Shown here piece after piece: positions 51,960-59,994 of a stretch of 64,000 bases of DNA. The first letter of the stretch is position 1. Every line of letters begins with the position of its first letter. The stretch is from a virus. A program made the translations under genes and the position numbers. The notes below the pieces were generated by a model that saw only the letters and a list, made by a program, of their open reading frames with translations, made no database searches and had not been told where the DNA came from. The stretch lies in IMG/VR virus record IMGVR_UViG_3300010399_000035, positions 1 through 64,000 of that record; one strand, 5' to 3'.

Positions 51960-51982
51960 GAATAGTAAATAGCTAATGATAG

Positions 51983-52531
51983 TTAGGTATCGGTAGATCG
52001 GGCGGGCTTCGGTTTAGTCCTGTCAAGTAGGTCCACTACATACTTCAAGCGGAGAGAGTTGCGTTCAATGTCGTCCAAGATCTCATGAATGGGGCGCAAG
52101 TTTACGTATACAGCGAGCGCCTCCTTGGTCAGTTTAGCTTCCGTCACCATCCAGTAGTTTGGGCGGGTGATGGCGTCGATGCCGGATAGTTTCTTCTTGA
52201 GCTCCGCGAAGGCGTTGAAGTAGTCGGTGAGTTCGGTGCGGAGTTGCTGCAGTCTGTCGTGCAACTGTTCCTGCTCCGCCAGTAGTAGTGCCCGTTGGAG
52301 GATCGTGAGCGACTGTGGTTCGAGGTTATCTGGATTGGTGATGGTGCTCTGCAGGAATTCGTACATTGCAGAGTCGTAGGCAAGTTGAGCCATTTCATCC
52401 GCTTCGTAGTACTCTTGACACGCTCCAGGATAGGATTGGAACTCCATCATACACTTCTGAAGCCGTTGAGCAGCTGCAATACGCTGTTCGTTCAGGTCGA
52501 TTAAAGACTCAGGGATTATGGGTTCGGACAT
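51983..52531 (-). CDS. coiled-coil hypothetical protein
   Basis: 182 residues, nearly all helical (LLLAEQEQLHDRLQQLRTEL). No recognised motif; perhaps an oligomer-forming accessory protein. Confidence 0.5.
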   Translation of the reverse strand: MSEPIIPESLIDLNEQRIAAAQRLQKCMMEFQSYPGACQEYYEADEMAQLAYDSAMYEFLQSTITNPDNLEPQSLTILQRALLLAEQEQLHDRLQQLRTELTDYFNAFAELKKKLSGIDAITRPNYWMVTEAKLTKEALAVYVNLRPIHEILDDIERNSLRLKYVVDLLDRTKPKPARSTDT

Positions 52532-52549
52532 GGGCTTGGTTCGGTTGGA

Positions 52550-53020
52550 CTAATACTTCTTGCCTCCGTCAAGCACTCTATTGGCTGGCTTATGGTCCTC
52601 GCGGACGGAGTTGTAGGCCAACTTCTCCGCCATGATTTCCGGTAGGTCCGGGGCATATTCGCCCGCCATATCATAGATGCGAATCAAGCAATCGGCAAGT
52701 TCGGTGGCGAACATGGAGCGGTGGGGCAGCTTATCATCTTGGAGGCCTTTGCGATGGCCTTCCATGGCTTCGGCGAGTTCGCTCACCGTAAGCATGAGCA
52801 GTTCGCCAATGTTGCGCTGGAGGGGTTGATGGGTGTGTGGATCGTTCCACCAACCACAGGCAACCGCATTGCCGTGGCATTGGGCGACTAGGATTTGGGT
52901 GGCACCAGAGACCGCGACTGGATCTAGAGCGAAGGTGCCAGTGGAGGGATCATACGGCGCGGCGTCGAAGCGGTCGGTTTGGTACAGCGGTTGCGAGGCG
53001 TTCTCGGTTGTTTCGGACAT
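52550..53020 (-). CDS. MazG-like nucleotide pyrophosphohydrolase (probable)
   Basis: 156 residues from ATG 53020 (AAAGGAATCAACAATG); a GTG at 53092 overlaps the upstream stop and is an alternative. NIGELLMLTVSELAEAMEGH and FATELADCLIRIYDMAG give the ExxE...ExxD metal-binding set of all-alpha NTP pyrophosphatases. It would clean nucleotide pools or lower alarmone levels. Confidence 0.65.
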   Translation of the reverse strand: MSETTENASQPLYQTDRFDAAPYDPSTGTFALDPVAVSGATQILVAQCHGNAVACGWWNDPHTHQPLQRNIGELLMLTVSELAEAMEGHRKGLQDDKLPHRSMFATELADCLIRIYDMAGEYAPDLPEIMAEKLAYNSVREDHKPANRVLDGGKKY

Positions 53021-53088
53021 TGTTGATTCCTTTAAATAGTGTTCGCCGAGGAGTTCCAGGTATGGATACTCCGATTCAAGTAGCTTTC

Positions 53089-53616
53089 TCACTGTTGATT
53101 GAAGTGCCCCTTCAGGTACAGACCCATCCCCACACTGTCCGATATATGCTCGTCGAACTTCATGCCTAGCCGATGCTCAATACGTCGATCTACCACCTTC
53201 TTCGGCATGGTTCCCTTCCACTCGTTCACTGGAAGGAAAGAGTAGTACCCACACCTGCTCTGGGCCACTTGGGCCAGGCGACCTACCATCACGGCTAGCT
53301 TCACTAGGTCGCCTCGGGTGGCCGTGACCGCTCCACCGGACAGCATGAGCGCAGGGTATTCGATGTGCACGATAGTGACTTTGGACTCTTCGGTGCCAGG
53401 AAACTGGAGCGAGATCATTAGGTCGGTGAACTGAGATATGATGGAGTCACATCGCTCTTCCCAGGTGCCCCCATTCGTCCAAGTATTAGCATGGGCCTTG
53501 GCGGGGCGGAAGCAGTCCACGGTTACTGGCGGTACTAGGTCGGGCCACAATGGATTACTCCACTGGGCAACTCCGGTGCCGCCTACGCCTGGGTCAACGG
53601 TTAGCGTAAAGTACAT
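53089..53616 (-). CDS. RuvC-like Holliday junction resolvase
   Basis: 175 residues. RNase H fold: FTLTVDPGVGGTGVAQW (first Asp), IVHIEYPALM (Glu), and HISDSVGMGLYLKG (His/Asp). It cuts branched DNA before packaging. Start ATG overlaps the upstream stop by one base. Confidence 0.7.
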   Translation of the reverse strand: MYFTLTVDPGVGGTGVAQWSNPLWPDLVPPVTVDCFRPAKAHANTWTNGGTWEERCDSIISQFTDLMISLQFPGTEESKVTIVHIEYPALMLSGGAVTATRGDLVKLAVMVGRLAQVAQSRCGYYSFLPVNEWKGTMPKKVVDRRIEHRLGMKFDEHISDSVGMGLYLKGHFNQQ

Positions 53617-53849
53617 TAGGTAAGTTGTTGGACCTCGGCAATCGCCAAATCAAATACGTCCATCAAGTCTACCAATTCATACTCTCTCAACATGAGAGTC
53701 ATCTGATCTCCGCTCCCATCTAGACACTTGAGACTGAAACCAATTAGCCCAGGAGTAGCGCTATCCACTGTCAGAGTGATGTAGTACTTTCCGTCTAGAT
53801 CAGATGTATATTGGTTTATTGTTCGAGTTGCCTGTAGTTCTTGGTTCAT
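53616..53849 (-). CDS. small hypothetical protein
   Basis: 77 residues, N-terminal beta strands and an acidic C-terminal helix (YELVDLMDVFDLAIAEVQQL). Overlaps neighbours by 1-4 nt. No family was recognised. Confidence 0.5.
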   Translation of the reverse strand: MNQELQATRTINQYTSDLDGKYYITLTVDSATPGLIGFSLKCLDGSGDQMTLMLREYELVDLMDVFDLAIAEVQQLT

Positions 53850-54181
53850 TTTGTTGGTTGGTTCCTCGGCAGCAACCGGCTATGCGCCTCTATCGAGGCA
53901 ATCTCATTAGCCTCGTTCACCTTCAGTAGAGGTTCGCAGAATTTGGCATCATAGGCGGCAATCCAGGCTTCTACGATAGCTATCACGAATGATTTGGTAA
54001 TGTGGCCGCTGGTTCGCTGGAAGCGGATGCAGGCTCGCGTTAGCACCGCTTGGAGGCGTGGGTTCAGCTTCCATAGTTCGAATGGTGGATCGTCGGTGTG
54101 GGCGTCGAATAGATATAGGCGGGCGAAGTCCAGGGCTTCGCCAAGGGTAAGTCGGGTGATGGGTTTGGTGATCGGATCCAT
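53846..54181 (-). CDS. hypothetical helical protein
   Basis: 111 residues. LGEALDFARLYLFDAHTDD, then LQAVLTRACIRFQ. No recognised motif. Confidence 0.5.
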   Translation of the reverse strand: MDPITKPITRLTLGEALDFARLYLFDAHTDDPPFELWKLNPRLQAVLTRACIRFQRTSGHITKSFVIAIVEAWIAAYDAKFCEPLLKVNEANEIASIEAHSRLLPRNQPTK

Positions 54182-54225
54182 TAGCTTTGATGGAGACGGT
54201 TCTATGTGGTGGGGGCTCCGCTAGT

Positions 54226-54528
54226 TTATTGATTTTTGGGCCCATCTTCTGGGAGAGATACTCCGCTATCCGTTTGGGCGTGGGTATCGATGAAGTCTGC
54301 TATCTGATGTAGGAACCGGGCGCGTTCGCAGCGGAAGTGGCTGCCTGATGGGGTGGGTTCATCATCATAGATGGTGGTGAAGAGTAGCGCGTTCAGGACG
54401 CTTTCGGCGTCTAGTTCGACGTACTCATACGGTGGGTCTTGGTTGGGTCGTGGGATGGATAGTTTGGTTCGGTGCATAGTAGGTGCGGAGCTCCTCCCAG
54501 AAGATGGGGCCTTTGGTTTAGTCGTCAT
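54226..54528 (-). CDS. hypothetical protein bracketed by two palindromic elements
   Basis: 100 residues. Both ends are repeat-derived: KAPSSGRSSAPT near the N-terminus (54485-54511) and SGVSLPEDGPKNQ at the C-terminus (54238-54266). The core between them (YEYVELDAESVLNALLF) is acidic and helical. ATG 54528 overlaps the upstream stop; a later ATG at 54477 would exclude the first repeat. Confidence 0.5.
   Translation of the reverse strand: MTTKPKAPSSGRSSAPTMHRTKLSIPRPNQDPPYEYVELDAESVLNALLFTTIYDDEPTPSGSHFRCERARFLHQIADFIDTHAQTDSGVSLPEDGPKNQ
54238..54266 (-). repeat. palindromic element, half unit, encodes protein C-terminus
   Basis: GGGCCCATCTTCTGGGAGAG, ATA, CTCCGC. Translated on the - strand as SGVSLPEDGP. 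Confidence 0.9.
54485..54511 (+). repeat. palindromic element, half unit
   Basis: GCGGAG, CTC, CTCCCAGAAGATGGGGCC. Translated on the - strand as APSSGRSSAPT. Confidence 0.85.
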
Positions 54529-54736
54529 CGAATTGAGTGTCGGTTGGCGGCTGATTTCCCTCCAAAACCCACGCCAGGGCAACGGCAGGCCAGAACAAAA
54601 CCCAGCCAAGGAAGCAGCATCCAGCGGCTGCTGCGGCCAAGAGTTGAGTGGGGGCGGACCGCTGTCCGGCGAACAAGCGGAGGGAGAATAGGACGGAGAC
54701 AACGATACCGACTAAGATGTAGAGGAAGAATAGCAT
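54518..54736 (-). CDS. small membrane protein, two spans
   Basis: 72 residues: LFFLYILVGIVVSVLFSLRL and LLAAAAAGCCFLGWVLFWPA are two membrane segments with a short basic loop, and the tail is acidic. The shape is holin-like, though it lies among early-type genes, so another membrane role is possible. Confidence 0.55.
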   Translation of the reverse strand: MLFFLYILVGIVVSVLFSLRLFAGQRSAPTQLLAAAAAGCCFLGWVLFWPAVALAWVLEGNQPPTDTQFDDD

Positions 54737-54796
54737 GGTTGTTAGTCTGATTCCTCTCCGCGAGCATAGGTCTCCGGAGATTTGTGTGCTGGGCAC

Positions 54797-55072
54797 TTAC
54801 ACTCGGAGGCGGTCTCTTCGCCGTCGAACGGCCAATAGTACCACTCCCCCAGCTTGATCGCAGCCTTCTTCCTCGCAGAGGTATTCGATAGGGAAGGGCG
54901 ACGTAAGCGGACCGGACCACTCTCCGTCTACAGCACCAAGCAGTATTTCTCCCGTGAGGCCGATTGAAGACACCATCGGGCCATCAGGTGTGCCGAATCC
55001 AGAGACGAACACTATTTCAGGTGTGCCGCCTTCTTCCTTCAACCAGTAGTAGCCGTCTTTAGTGGGTTTCAT
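54797..55072 (-). CDS. small hypothetical protein
   Basis: 91 residues beginning MKPTKDGYYWLKEEGG, a start seen in small phage proteins of unknown role. A CEEEGC motif and basic C-terminus follow. ATGA overlap with the helicase stop. Confidence 0.5.
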   Translation of the reverse strand: MKPTKDGYYWLKEEGGTPEIVFVSGFGTPDGPMVSSIGLTGEILLGAVDGEWSGPLTSPFPIEYLCEEEGCDQAGGVVLLAVRRRRDRLRV

Positions 55073-56655
55073 TGTTGACTGTTTAGTTGCCTCCTCCAGA
55101 AGTTTGCGTCAATTGCCGCCATGAATAGCTTTGCGTTCGTTACCTTGGCGTTGACGGCGGCTACGATATCTTCGTCGATGGTGCGTTCGGTGACGAGATC
55201 GATGTAGAGCAGCGGCGTGGTCTTGTGTGGGTGGTAGATCCGATCCTCGCTTTGGGCGTTCACTTCGCAGCTGTAGGAGCGACTGTAGTTGATGATGGTG
55301 TCTGCAGCGGATAGGTTCAGGCCCATCTTCACGAGGGTTACTTGGCACAGGAGCACGCGGTTGGGTGGAGAGTCGGAGGAGGCGAACCACTCCAGTATTC
55401 GGGTGCGCTCCTTGGTGGTGGTTGAGCCAATCAGGATATCGTTCGGTATATTGTTAGCATTCAATAGTTGGGCGACGTGCCGCAGTTCGCTGTTGAAGCG
55501 GAAGTAGACTACTACCGGTTGATTCGCCAGTTCGCTGGTTAACAGGCGTAGAAGTTCGTTGCGTTTGCCGGGGTAGAGTAGGTTGCCTTCGATGTCGCAC
55601 CCCCCAGCTAGGCGAGCCAACCAGAGTTGCTTCACAATCACGTGTTGCGTCTCGTGGCGGATGGTGAGCGGTGGACAGTTACCGACGATTGTATGGTTGG
55701 TGGATTCGGTGTCGAAGCCTTCTAAATCCAGTATGGCCGGAGGCCGGGGTTGGGCTGGGTTGGGTGGTTGGACGGTGGAATGGGTGCGGTGGGCGATATC
55801 GGTGACCAGAGCAGCGAATTCCTTCTCGATCATCCTATACTGCTTGAGTTGCTCTGGGGTGGGTGGTATGGTGTAAGTCTCCCGGACTTTATGGTTCGGT
55901 AGGTTCACGTCCTGGCGGCGGAGCACGAAGGAGCGGGTGTGGACGGCATCATGGATGGTTTGGCGGGTGTGGGGGAGGGGATCCCAACCGTCGCGGGAAT
56001 CTATACCATTGGCGGGGGTATAAAACTTAGCGCGGAAGTGGTAGTAGTTGTCGCAGCCTAGGAACGTACTGTGAAGGAACTTGAACTGTTGGAATAGGTC
56101 CAGGTCAGACTCGGGTGATGGTAAGCCGGATAGGATCATACGATGAGGGACGGTACGGAAACCAGCGCACATCGTGCGGGAGATCTGCGCTTTGGGGTTA
56201 CGGAAGCAAGTTGATTCGTCGGCGATCACGACCTTCCAGGACATCGCGGCAATGGTGGGGTCAGCACGTAAGGCTTCATAGTTCAGCAGCACCCAGCGGC
56301 GTTGGTACCCGTTAGTAATAGAAGGGCGAAAGGCCCACTGCATGCGGAAGCGCCGTTTTTCTGGAGAGAGTCCAGTCGATAGGATGAAGGTTTCTTGTTC
56401 TTCGGTGAGTTCGGTGCGCCAAGCGTTAAGTACAGTTAGGGGAGCTAAGACTAGTACGGGGACGGGAGTGGTGGCCGGGGTCGGATACCACTGCTGAACG
56501 GTACGTATACTCAAAATCGTTTTTCCTAACCGCAAATCGAGGAGGTACGCGGGGTGGCGAATACTGTTAGTGGTCAGCCACCGCAACGCGTCCTGCTGGT
56601 GGAGCATGAGGGTACGTTTGGGTTTGGTGGTTGGGGTGGAGTGGGTGGTGGTCAT
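55069..56655 (-). CDS. SNF2-family DNA helicase
   Basis: 528 residues. Motif I LLDLRLGKTILS, Ia VLAPLTVLNAWRTEL, II VIADESTCFRN, III MILSGLPSPES; second lobe VVYFRFNSELRHVAQL, VLLCQVTLVKMGLNLSAADTIINYSR and a Q/S-E-D-R-IYHPHKT motif VI. ATP-driven DNA remodelling, likely in replication or recombination. ATG 56655 overlaps the upstream stop (ATGA). A degenerate repeat lies at 56352-56374. Confidence 0.85.
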   Translation of the reverse strand: MTTTHSTPTTKPKRTLMLHQQDALRWLTTNSIRHPAYLLDLRLGKTILSIRTVQQWYPTPATTPVPVLVLAPLTVLNAWRTELTEEQETFILSTGLSPEKRRFRMQWAFRPSITNGYQRRWVLLNYEALRADPTIAAMSWKVVIADESTCFRNPKAQISRTMCAGFRTVPHRMILSGLPSPESDLDLFQQFKFLHSTFLGCDNYYHFRAKFYTPANGIDSRDGWDPLPHTRQTIHDAVHTRSFVLRRQDVNLPNHKVRETYTIPPTPEQLKQYRMIEKEFAALVTDIAHRTHSTVQPPNPAQPRPPAILDLEGFDTESTNHTIVGNCPPLTIRHETQHVIVKQLWLARLAGGCDIEGNLLYPGKRNELLRLLTSELANQPVVVYFRFNSELRHVAQLLNANNIPNDILIGSTTTKERTRILEWFASSDSPPNRVLLCQVTLVKMGLNLSAADTIINYSRSYSCEVNAQSEDRIYHPHKTTPLLYIDLVTERTIDEDIVAAVNAKVTNAKLFMAAIDANFWRRQLNSQQ

Positions 56656-56825
56656 GCGTTCAGGATATCCCAACCGAATGGATCGTACAAGTCGTAGCCA
56701 TCCCAGCCTTCCGTGTCGGGCGGAGAGTTCTCTCCAGAAGACGCGCCCGAATGCTTGGCCCAAACTGCGAGTAGGATGCCGGCGAAGAGCAGAGAGGCAA
56801 GCGCGATTAGGAGTGATCGGTTCAT
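56652..56825 (-). CDS. small membrane/exported protein (57 aa) with in-frame repeat
   Basis: MNRSLLIALASLLFAGILLA is a membrane or signal segment; AKHSGASSGENSPPD comes from the palindromic element at 56720-56748; the rest is acidic (YDLYDPFGWDILNA). It is coupled by ATGA to both neighbours, which supports that it is translated. Confidence 0.55.
   Translation of the reverse strand: MNRSLLIALASLLFAGILLAVWAKHSGASSGENSPPDTEGWDGYDLYDPFGWDILNA
56720..56748 (+). repeat. palindromic element, half unit, in coding region
   Basis: GCGGAG, AGTT, CTCTCCAGAAGACGCGCC. Read on the - strand as SGASSGENSPP. Confidence 0.8.
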
Positions 56826-57181
56826 GACTTCGCTTTGGTTGGTGGTGGTTCGGTAGTGCTATTTAGCTTAGAGCGGAACTTCGAATCCACCTTGTTCAAG
56901 TCGAGCACTTGGTTCCCTGGCTTCGAGAGTTCATTGATTAGGATGCGGGCTAGCTTATGGCCTGTCTCTATGGCGGGAACAGAGATAAGCGGAATCGGGC
57001 GCTCATCGTCGGTTAGCTTGCAGTAAAGGATTGGGGTTTTGGTGTTGGTAGTGTGGGCCGTCCATAGCTTCGATACGTGGGCGAAGTTAATGGTAGTGTG
57101 TAGGGTGGTGATCACCCATTTCTGGGTGAGCTCCATTGGCATGGGTGCTATCGGTGGTTGGGGTTGGGGGTGGAGGGCCAT
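56822..57181 (-). CDS. hypothetical protein
   Basis: 119 residues. Pro-rich start, then WVITTLHTTINFAHVSKLW and ISVPAIETGHKLARILINEL. No recognised motif. Start overlaps the upstream stop (TAATG). Confidence 0.5.
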   Translation of the reverse strand: MALHPQPQPPIAPMPMELTQKWVITTLHTTINFAHVSKLWTAHTTNTKTPILYCKLTDDERPIPLISVPAIETGHKLARILINELSKPGNQVLDLNKVDSKFRSKLNSTTEPPPTKAKS

Positions 57182-57360
57182 TAGAGTTTGCTACTGAAGT
57201 AGTTATCGCGTTGGAGTGCCTTGGCGGTTCGCTTGCGGCGGAGCGTGTTGCGAAGCCGGGGCACGAAGAACGGTACATGGGAGCCCATACCGACGCGGTA
57301 TGATAGGTAAAGGATTGTTAGTGCGAGCGGCGGGAGGGTGTAGTGGATTAGGGTGTTCAT
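57181..57360 (-). CDS. small membrane protein (59 aa)
   Basis: Begins MNTLIHYTLPPLALTILYLS (one span), then a very basic tail (RLRNTLRRKRTAKALQRDNY). The start has the common ACAATGAAC context and the stop forms TAATG with the next gene. Confidence 0.5.
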   Translation of the reverse strand: MNTLIHYTLPPLALTILYLSYRVGMGSHVPFFVPRLRNTLRRKRTAKALQRDNYFSSKL

Positions 57361-57370
57361 TGTAGTTTGG

Positions 57371-57396
57371 GTGGTATTCTGGGAGAGATGCTCCGC
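57371..57396 (-). repeat. palindromic element, half unit
   Basis: GTGGTATTCTGGGAGAG, ATG, CTCCGC. Its outer end forms part of the adjacent hairpin. Confidence 0.85.
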
Positions 57397-57426
57397 TCTC
57401 GGTTTGGGTGGCGGCGAGAGCGGAGC
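57390..57426. terminator. 12-bp hairpin after the DUF932-like gene
   Basis: GCTCCGCTCTCG (57390-57401) pairs with CGAGAGCGGAGC (57415-57426), loop 13 nt. One arm reuses the end of the palindromic element. No strong T-run. Confidence 0.6.
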
Positions 57427-57444
57427 TAGCTGTGGGTTGGTTAG

Positions 57445-58272
57445 TTAGTTAAAAGAAAGGTGGATTTCCTGTTGGTCGGCGGCGACTTGAGTGTAGTCCG
57501 AAACCAGACTACGGAGTTTTTTCAGCGTGTTAAATTGCACCGCTGGGCTGAAGTTCTTCGCCACTTCCGTGAATGCATTGTAAGCGGAGAAGAGGGTCCT
57601 TGGTTCGAACTCGGGGTGGGGCGGGTTGGTCCACAGATGGTATACGTCCTCAAGGTGCCGCCACTTGAAGATTCCCCGCTCCCCAGCCTTCATGATGGCA
57701 TAGGAGGCGTCGCGGTCGTCCATCGGGACTTGCTGCATGCCAACTGCCAGCAGTTGCACGGAGTCCAGTTCTTGGAGGTAGTTTTCCACGCCCTCGGCTA
57801 CGGTCTCTTCCAGGTAAAGGCGGGATAGGTCCTCGGGGCTGAGTTCGGGGGTTTTGGATTGGGTGTAGGTATTCGGTTTGAGATGCCGATGCTTTAGCAC
57901 GAAATCTCCGGAGAACATCCCATTGGCGCAGACAGCAATGCGCGCACCCACCGCGAAGGAGATCGCGTAGCGACCCAAGTTATCATGGCGGACGCCGAGG
58001 GAGAACGTGGCGGGGGAGCCGGGAATGTTTAGGTGGAAGTCGGTGTTAGAGGTATCCAAGTCGATCGCGCCGAAGAGGGCGCTTCCGTTGGGGTTGGTGT
58101 ACCAACCTTCAGACTGGATAGAAAGGCCAACTTTGGTGCAGTAGTTGACGATGGTGTCCGCCAGGACGCCATGGTTCACGCCTTCCCAGAGGCGACCTAC
58201 GTCGGTTCGCGGTGGCACTGGCACTTCGTGGAGTTGGGCTCGGGTCTGGGCGATGCCTGAGTTGTACAGCAT
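57445..58272 (-). CDS. DUF932-like phage/plasmid protein
   Basis: 275 residues. SLGVRHDNLGRYAISFAVGARIAVCANGMFSGDFVLKHRH follows the DUF932 signature (conserved N, G-x-R-V-x-V-C-x-N and F-S-G). The family is widespread in phages and plasmids near replication or anti-restriction genes; its action is unknown. LSPEDLSRLY is repeat-like. Confidence 0.7.
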   Translation of the reverse strand: MLYNSGIAQTRAQLHEVPVPPRTDVGRLWEGVNHGVLADTIVNYCTKVGLSIQSEGWYTNPNGSALFGAIDLDTSNTDFHLNIPGSPATFSLGVRHDNLGRYAISFAVGARIAVCANGMFSGDFVLKHRHLKPNTYTQSKTPELSPEDLSRLYLEETVAEGVENYLQELDSVQLLAVGMQQVPMDDRDASYAIMKAGERGIFKWRHLEDVYHLWTNPPHPEFEPRTLFSAYNAFTEVAKNFSPAVQFNTLKKLRSLVSDYTQVAADQQEIHLSFN

Positions 58273-58328
58273 TTGGGTGGGCTCCTTTGGTAGGGTCGGT
58301 CTTGGTACGACTTGGTTGACAGAGTATA

Positions 58329-58715
58329 TTATGCCCGATCTTGGGGTGTTTGGGTGGGGTTTATTGGGGTATTTTCGGAATTATTTGATGGTAGGTTTCG
58401 TACCCAGAAATCTTTGATGGCGGCTTCCTGGTTTTCGTAGGTATAGGGAAGTGTGGTTAGTGACTGATTTGGGGCGGTTGGCAAGTATTCGCGTAGTAGA
58501 TCGACGTAATAGTCGCATAGTCGCTCCACTGATTTCAGGTATTTAGCTTGCCGTTGGCAGCGGCGATAGGCGTGATGTGGGTTGCGGAGCCTTGGGTTGC
58601 TGATGAGTTTGGGCGTTCTTCTGGGAGAGATGCTCCGCGTTCGATATATAGTGTTTAATTGCCGCGAATAGGTTGGGTGGCCGTATATGGTGGAAGGGTA
58701 GGTTGGGTGCTTCAT
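58329..58715 (-). CDS. basic hypothetical protein with in-frame repeat
   Basis: 128 residues. TRSISPRRTPKL is the palindromic element (58611-58639) in a third reading frame. The central part YLKSVERLCDYYVDLLREYL is helical; the C-terminus is Asn/Pro/Thr-rich. The stop of the upstream gene overlaps the ATG. Confidence 0.5.
   Translation of the reverse strand: MKHPTYPSTIYGHPTYSRQLNTIYRTRSISPRRTPKLISNPRLRNPHHAYRRCQRQAKYLKSVERLCDYYVDLLREYLPTAPNQSLTTLPYTYENQEAAIKDFWVRNLPSNNSENTPINPTQTPQDRA
58611..58639 (-). repeat. palindromic element, half unit, in coding region
   Basis: GGGCGTTCTTCTGGGAGAG, ATG, CTCCGC. Read on the - strand as RSISPRRTP. Confidence 0.9.
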
Positions 58716-58936
58716 TTCGATTGGTGGGTGCGGGCTAACTGAGCTTTATAGTTTAGTGCGACAGTCTTCCACTGATCCCGCTCCCAGGTGCGAGTTTCGA
58801 GGATCATTTGTGTAGTTTGAAGTTGGTGGTTGGCGGACTGATGTTGCAATTCGTCAACGATCATAAACGCGGTAACCAATGCGGCTAGCACAAGCTGAAC
58901 CAGACCTATAAACATAGTGTCGTTGCGTGGTTTCAT
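58712..58936 (-). CDS. small membrane-anchored coiled-coil protein
   Basis: 74 residues: one N-terminal span (FIGLVQLVLAALVTAFMIV), then a coiled coil (LQTTQMILETRTWERDQWKT). Shape like i-spanin or other anchored periplasmic proteins. ATGA overlap upstream. Confidence 0.5.
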   Translation of the reverse strand: MKPRNDTMFIGLVQLVLAALVTAFMIVDELQHQSANHQLQTTQMILETRTWERDQWKTVALNYKAQLARTHQSK

Positions 58937-59883
58937 TGTGGCTCGCTTGGCTGGCTATGGTGGTAGCGGAGGGCTTGTTGGATGAAGTCATGGACGTGGT
59001 CCGCTAGATTCACGGATTTAAGGAACTGAACTTCTTTCAACTCTAGACAGTTAAGGCTGCCTGGGTGGTTTCGTTCCGCCTCGCGGAGGGAGTCATACGG
59101 TACGACTGTGTAGAACAAGTGGATTTGGTATTGGGTTGGTTGGGTTTGGTCGGGTTGATACGCTGGGAATGCAGAGTAGTAAGTCCAATCATCGTAGCTG
59201 GTAGAAAGGCCGGTCGTGGCTTCGAAGACCTCGGCCATAGCGTGGTTGAACGAGTAGGCTGGATCGGTTTGGGTGGTTTGGGTGGTTTGGGTGGGCGGGT
59301 AGAGAGTACCTACCCCGCTCCACAGATGATCATCGTTAAGCGGAGGTAGGGTTAGCTTGTCGGACTCGCGCAGGAGTACGCGTTTGAAGTCGGGCGTGAA
59401 GGCGAAGCCAAGTACGTAGTCGGTGTGGGATTGGGATGGTGTGAGCGGATGGTTATCTAACAAAGTTATGAATTGGTCCGCCATTGCCACTGCTCTGGAT
59501 AGGGCCGCTTGTTGGTCGGTGTCGGTGTTGCGAATGAAGTGGGTGGCGAACTTCAGAGCTATCTGGTCGCGGCGGGATAGTTGAGTAGGCGCGGCCCAAG
59601 CGGATATGGCTGTGAGTTCGCTATCGTTATTAGTAATTGGGGTGAGTGTGGGTTGAGTGAATGGGTTCGGTTCGGAGCGGGGCGGAGTGTATGGTGCTTC
59701 GGGATCGGTAGAGGCGTTGGCTTCCAATAGCGATAGATAGTCTAGGAAGCCAGCGTAGTCGAAGGTTAAGTATTCCTCCTTGCCTAGTTCGTGAGAGCGA
59801 ACTCTACCTTCGTGGATGGTGGCGCGGAGACCTAGTGCGGTGGCACGGTCGAGGGTTACTTGTTCGTTGGTAGTTGGTTCCAT
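58933..59883 (-). CDS. large hypothetical protein
   Basis: 316 residues. Pro/Thr/Gln-rich segments (YPPTQTTQTTQTDPA comes from a 9-bp tandem DNA repeat at 59268-59295) alternate with helical parts (DQIALKFATHFIRNTDTDQQ). No recognised family. Confidence 0.5.
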   Translation of the reverse strand: MEPTTNEQVTLDRATALGLRATIHEGRVRSHELGKEEYLTFDYAGFLDYLSLLEANASTDPEAPYTPPRSEPNPFTQPTLTPITNNDSELTAISAWAAPTQLSRRDQIALKFATHFIRNTDTDQQAALSRAVAMADQFITLLDNHPLTPSQSHTDYVLGFAFTPDFKRVLLRESDKLTLPPLNDDHLWSGVGTLYPPTQTTQTTQTDPAYSFNHAMAEVFEATTGLSTSYDDWTYYSAFPAYQPDQTQPTQYQIHLFYTVVPYDSLREAERNHPGSLNCLELKEVQFLKSVNLADHVHDFIQQALRYHHSQPSEPQ

Positions 59884-59893
59884 GGTATTTTTA

Positions 59894-59922
59894 GGGTCGT
59901 CCTCTGGGAGAGATCCTCCGCG
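59894..59922 (-). repeat. palindromic element, half unit
   Basis: GGGTCGTCCTCTGGGAGAG, ATC, CTCCGC, in the 111-bp gap before the 316-residue gene. That gap has no convincing gene. Confidence 0.85.
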
Positions 59923-59994
59923 TTCGAGCCTTTCGCGTTAGTAGTTAGTGTTGATTTGGCGAGTTTGCATAGGAGCATTCGGTGGGTGGGCTCA

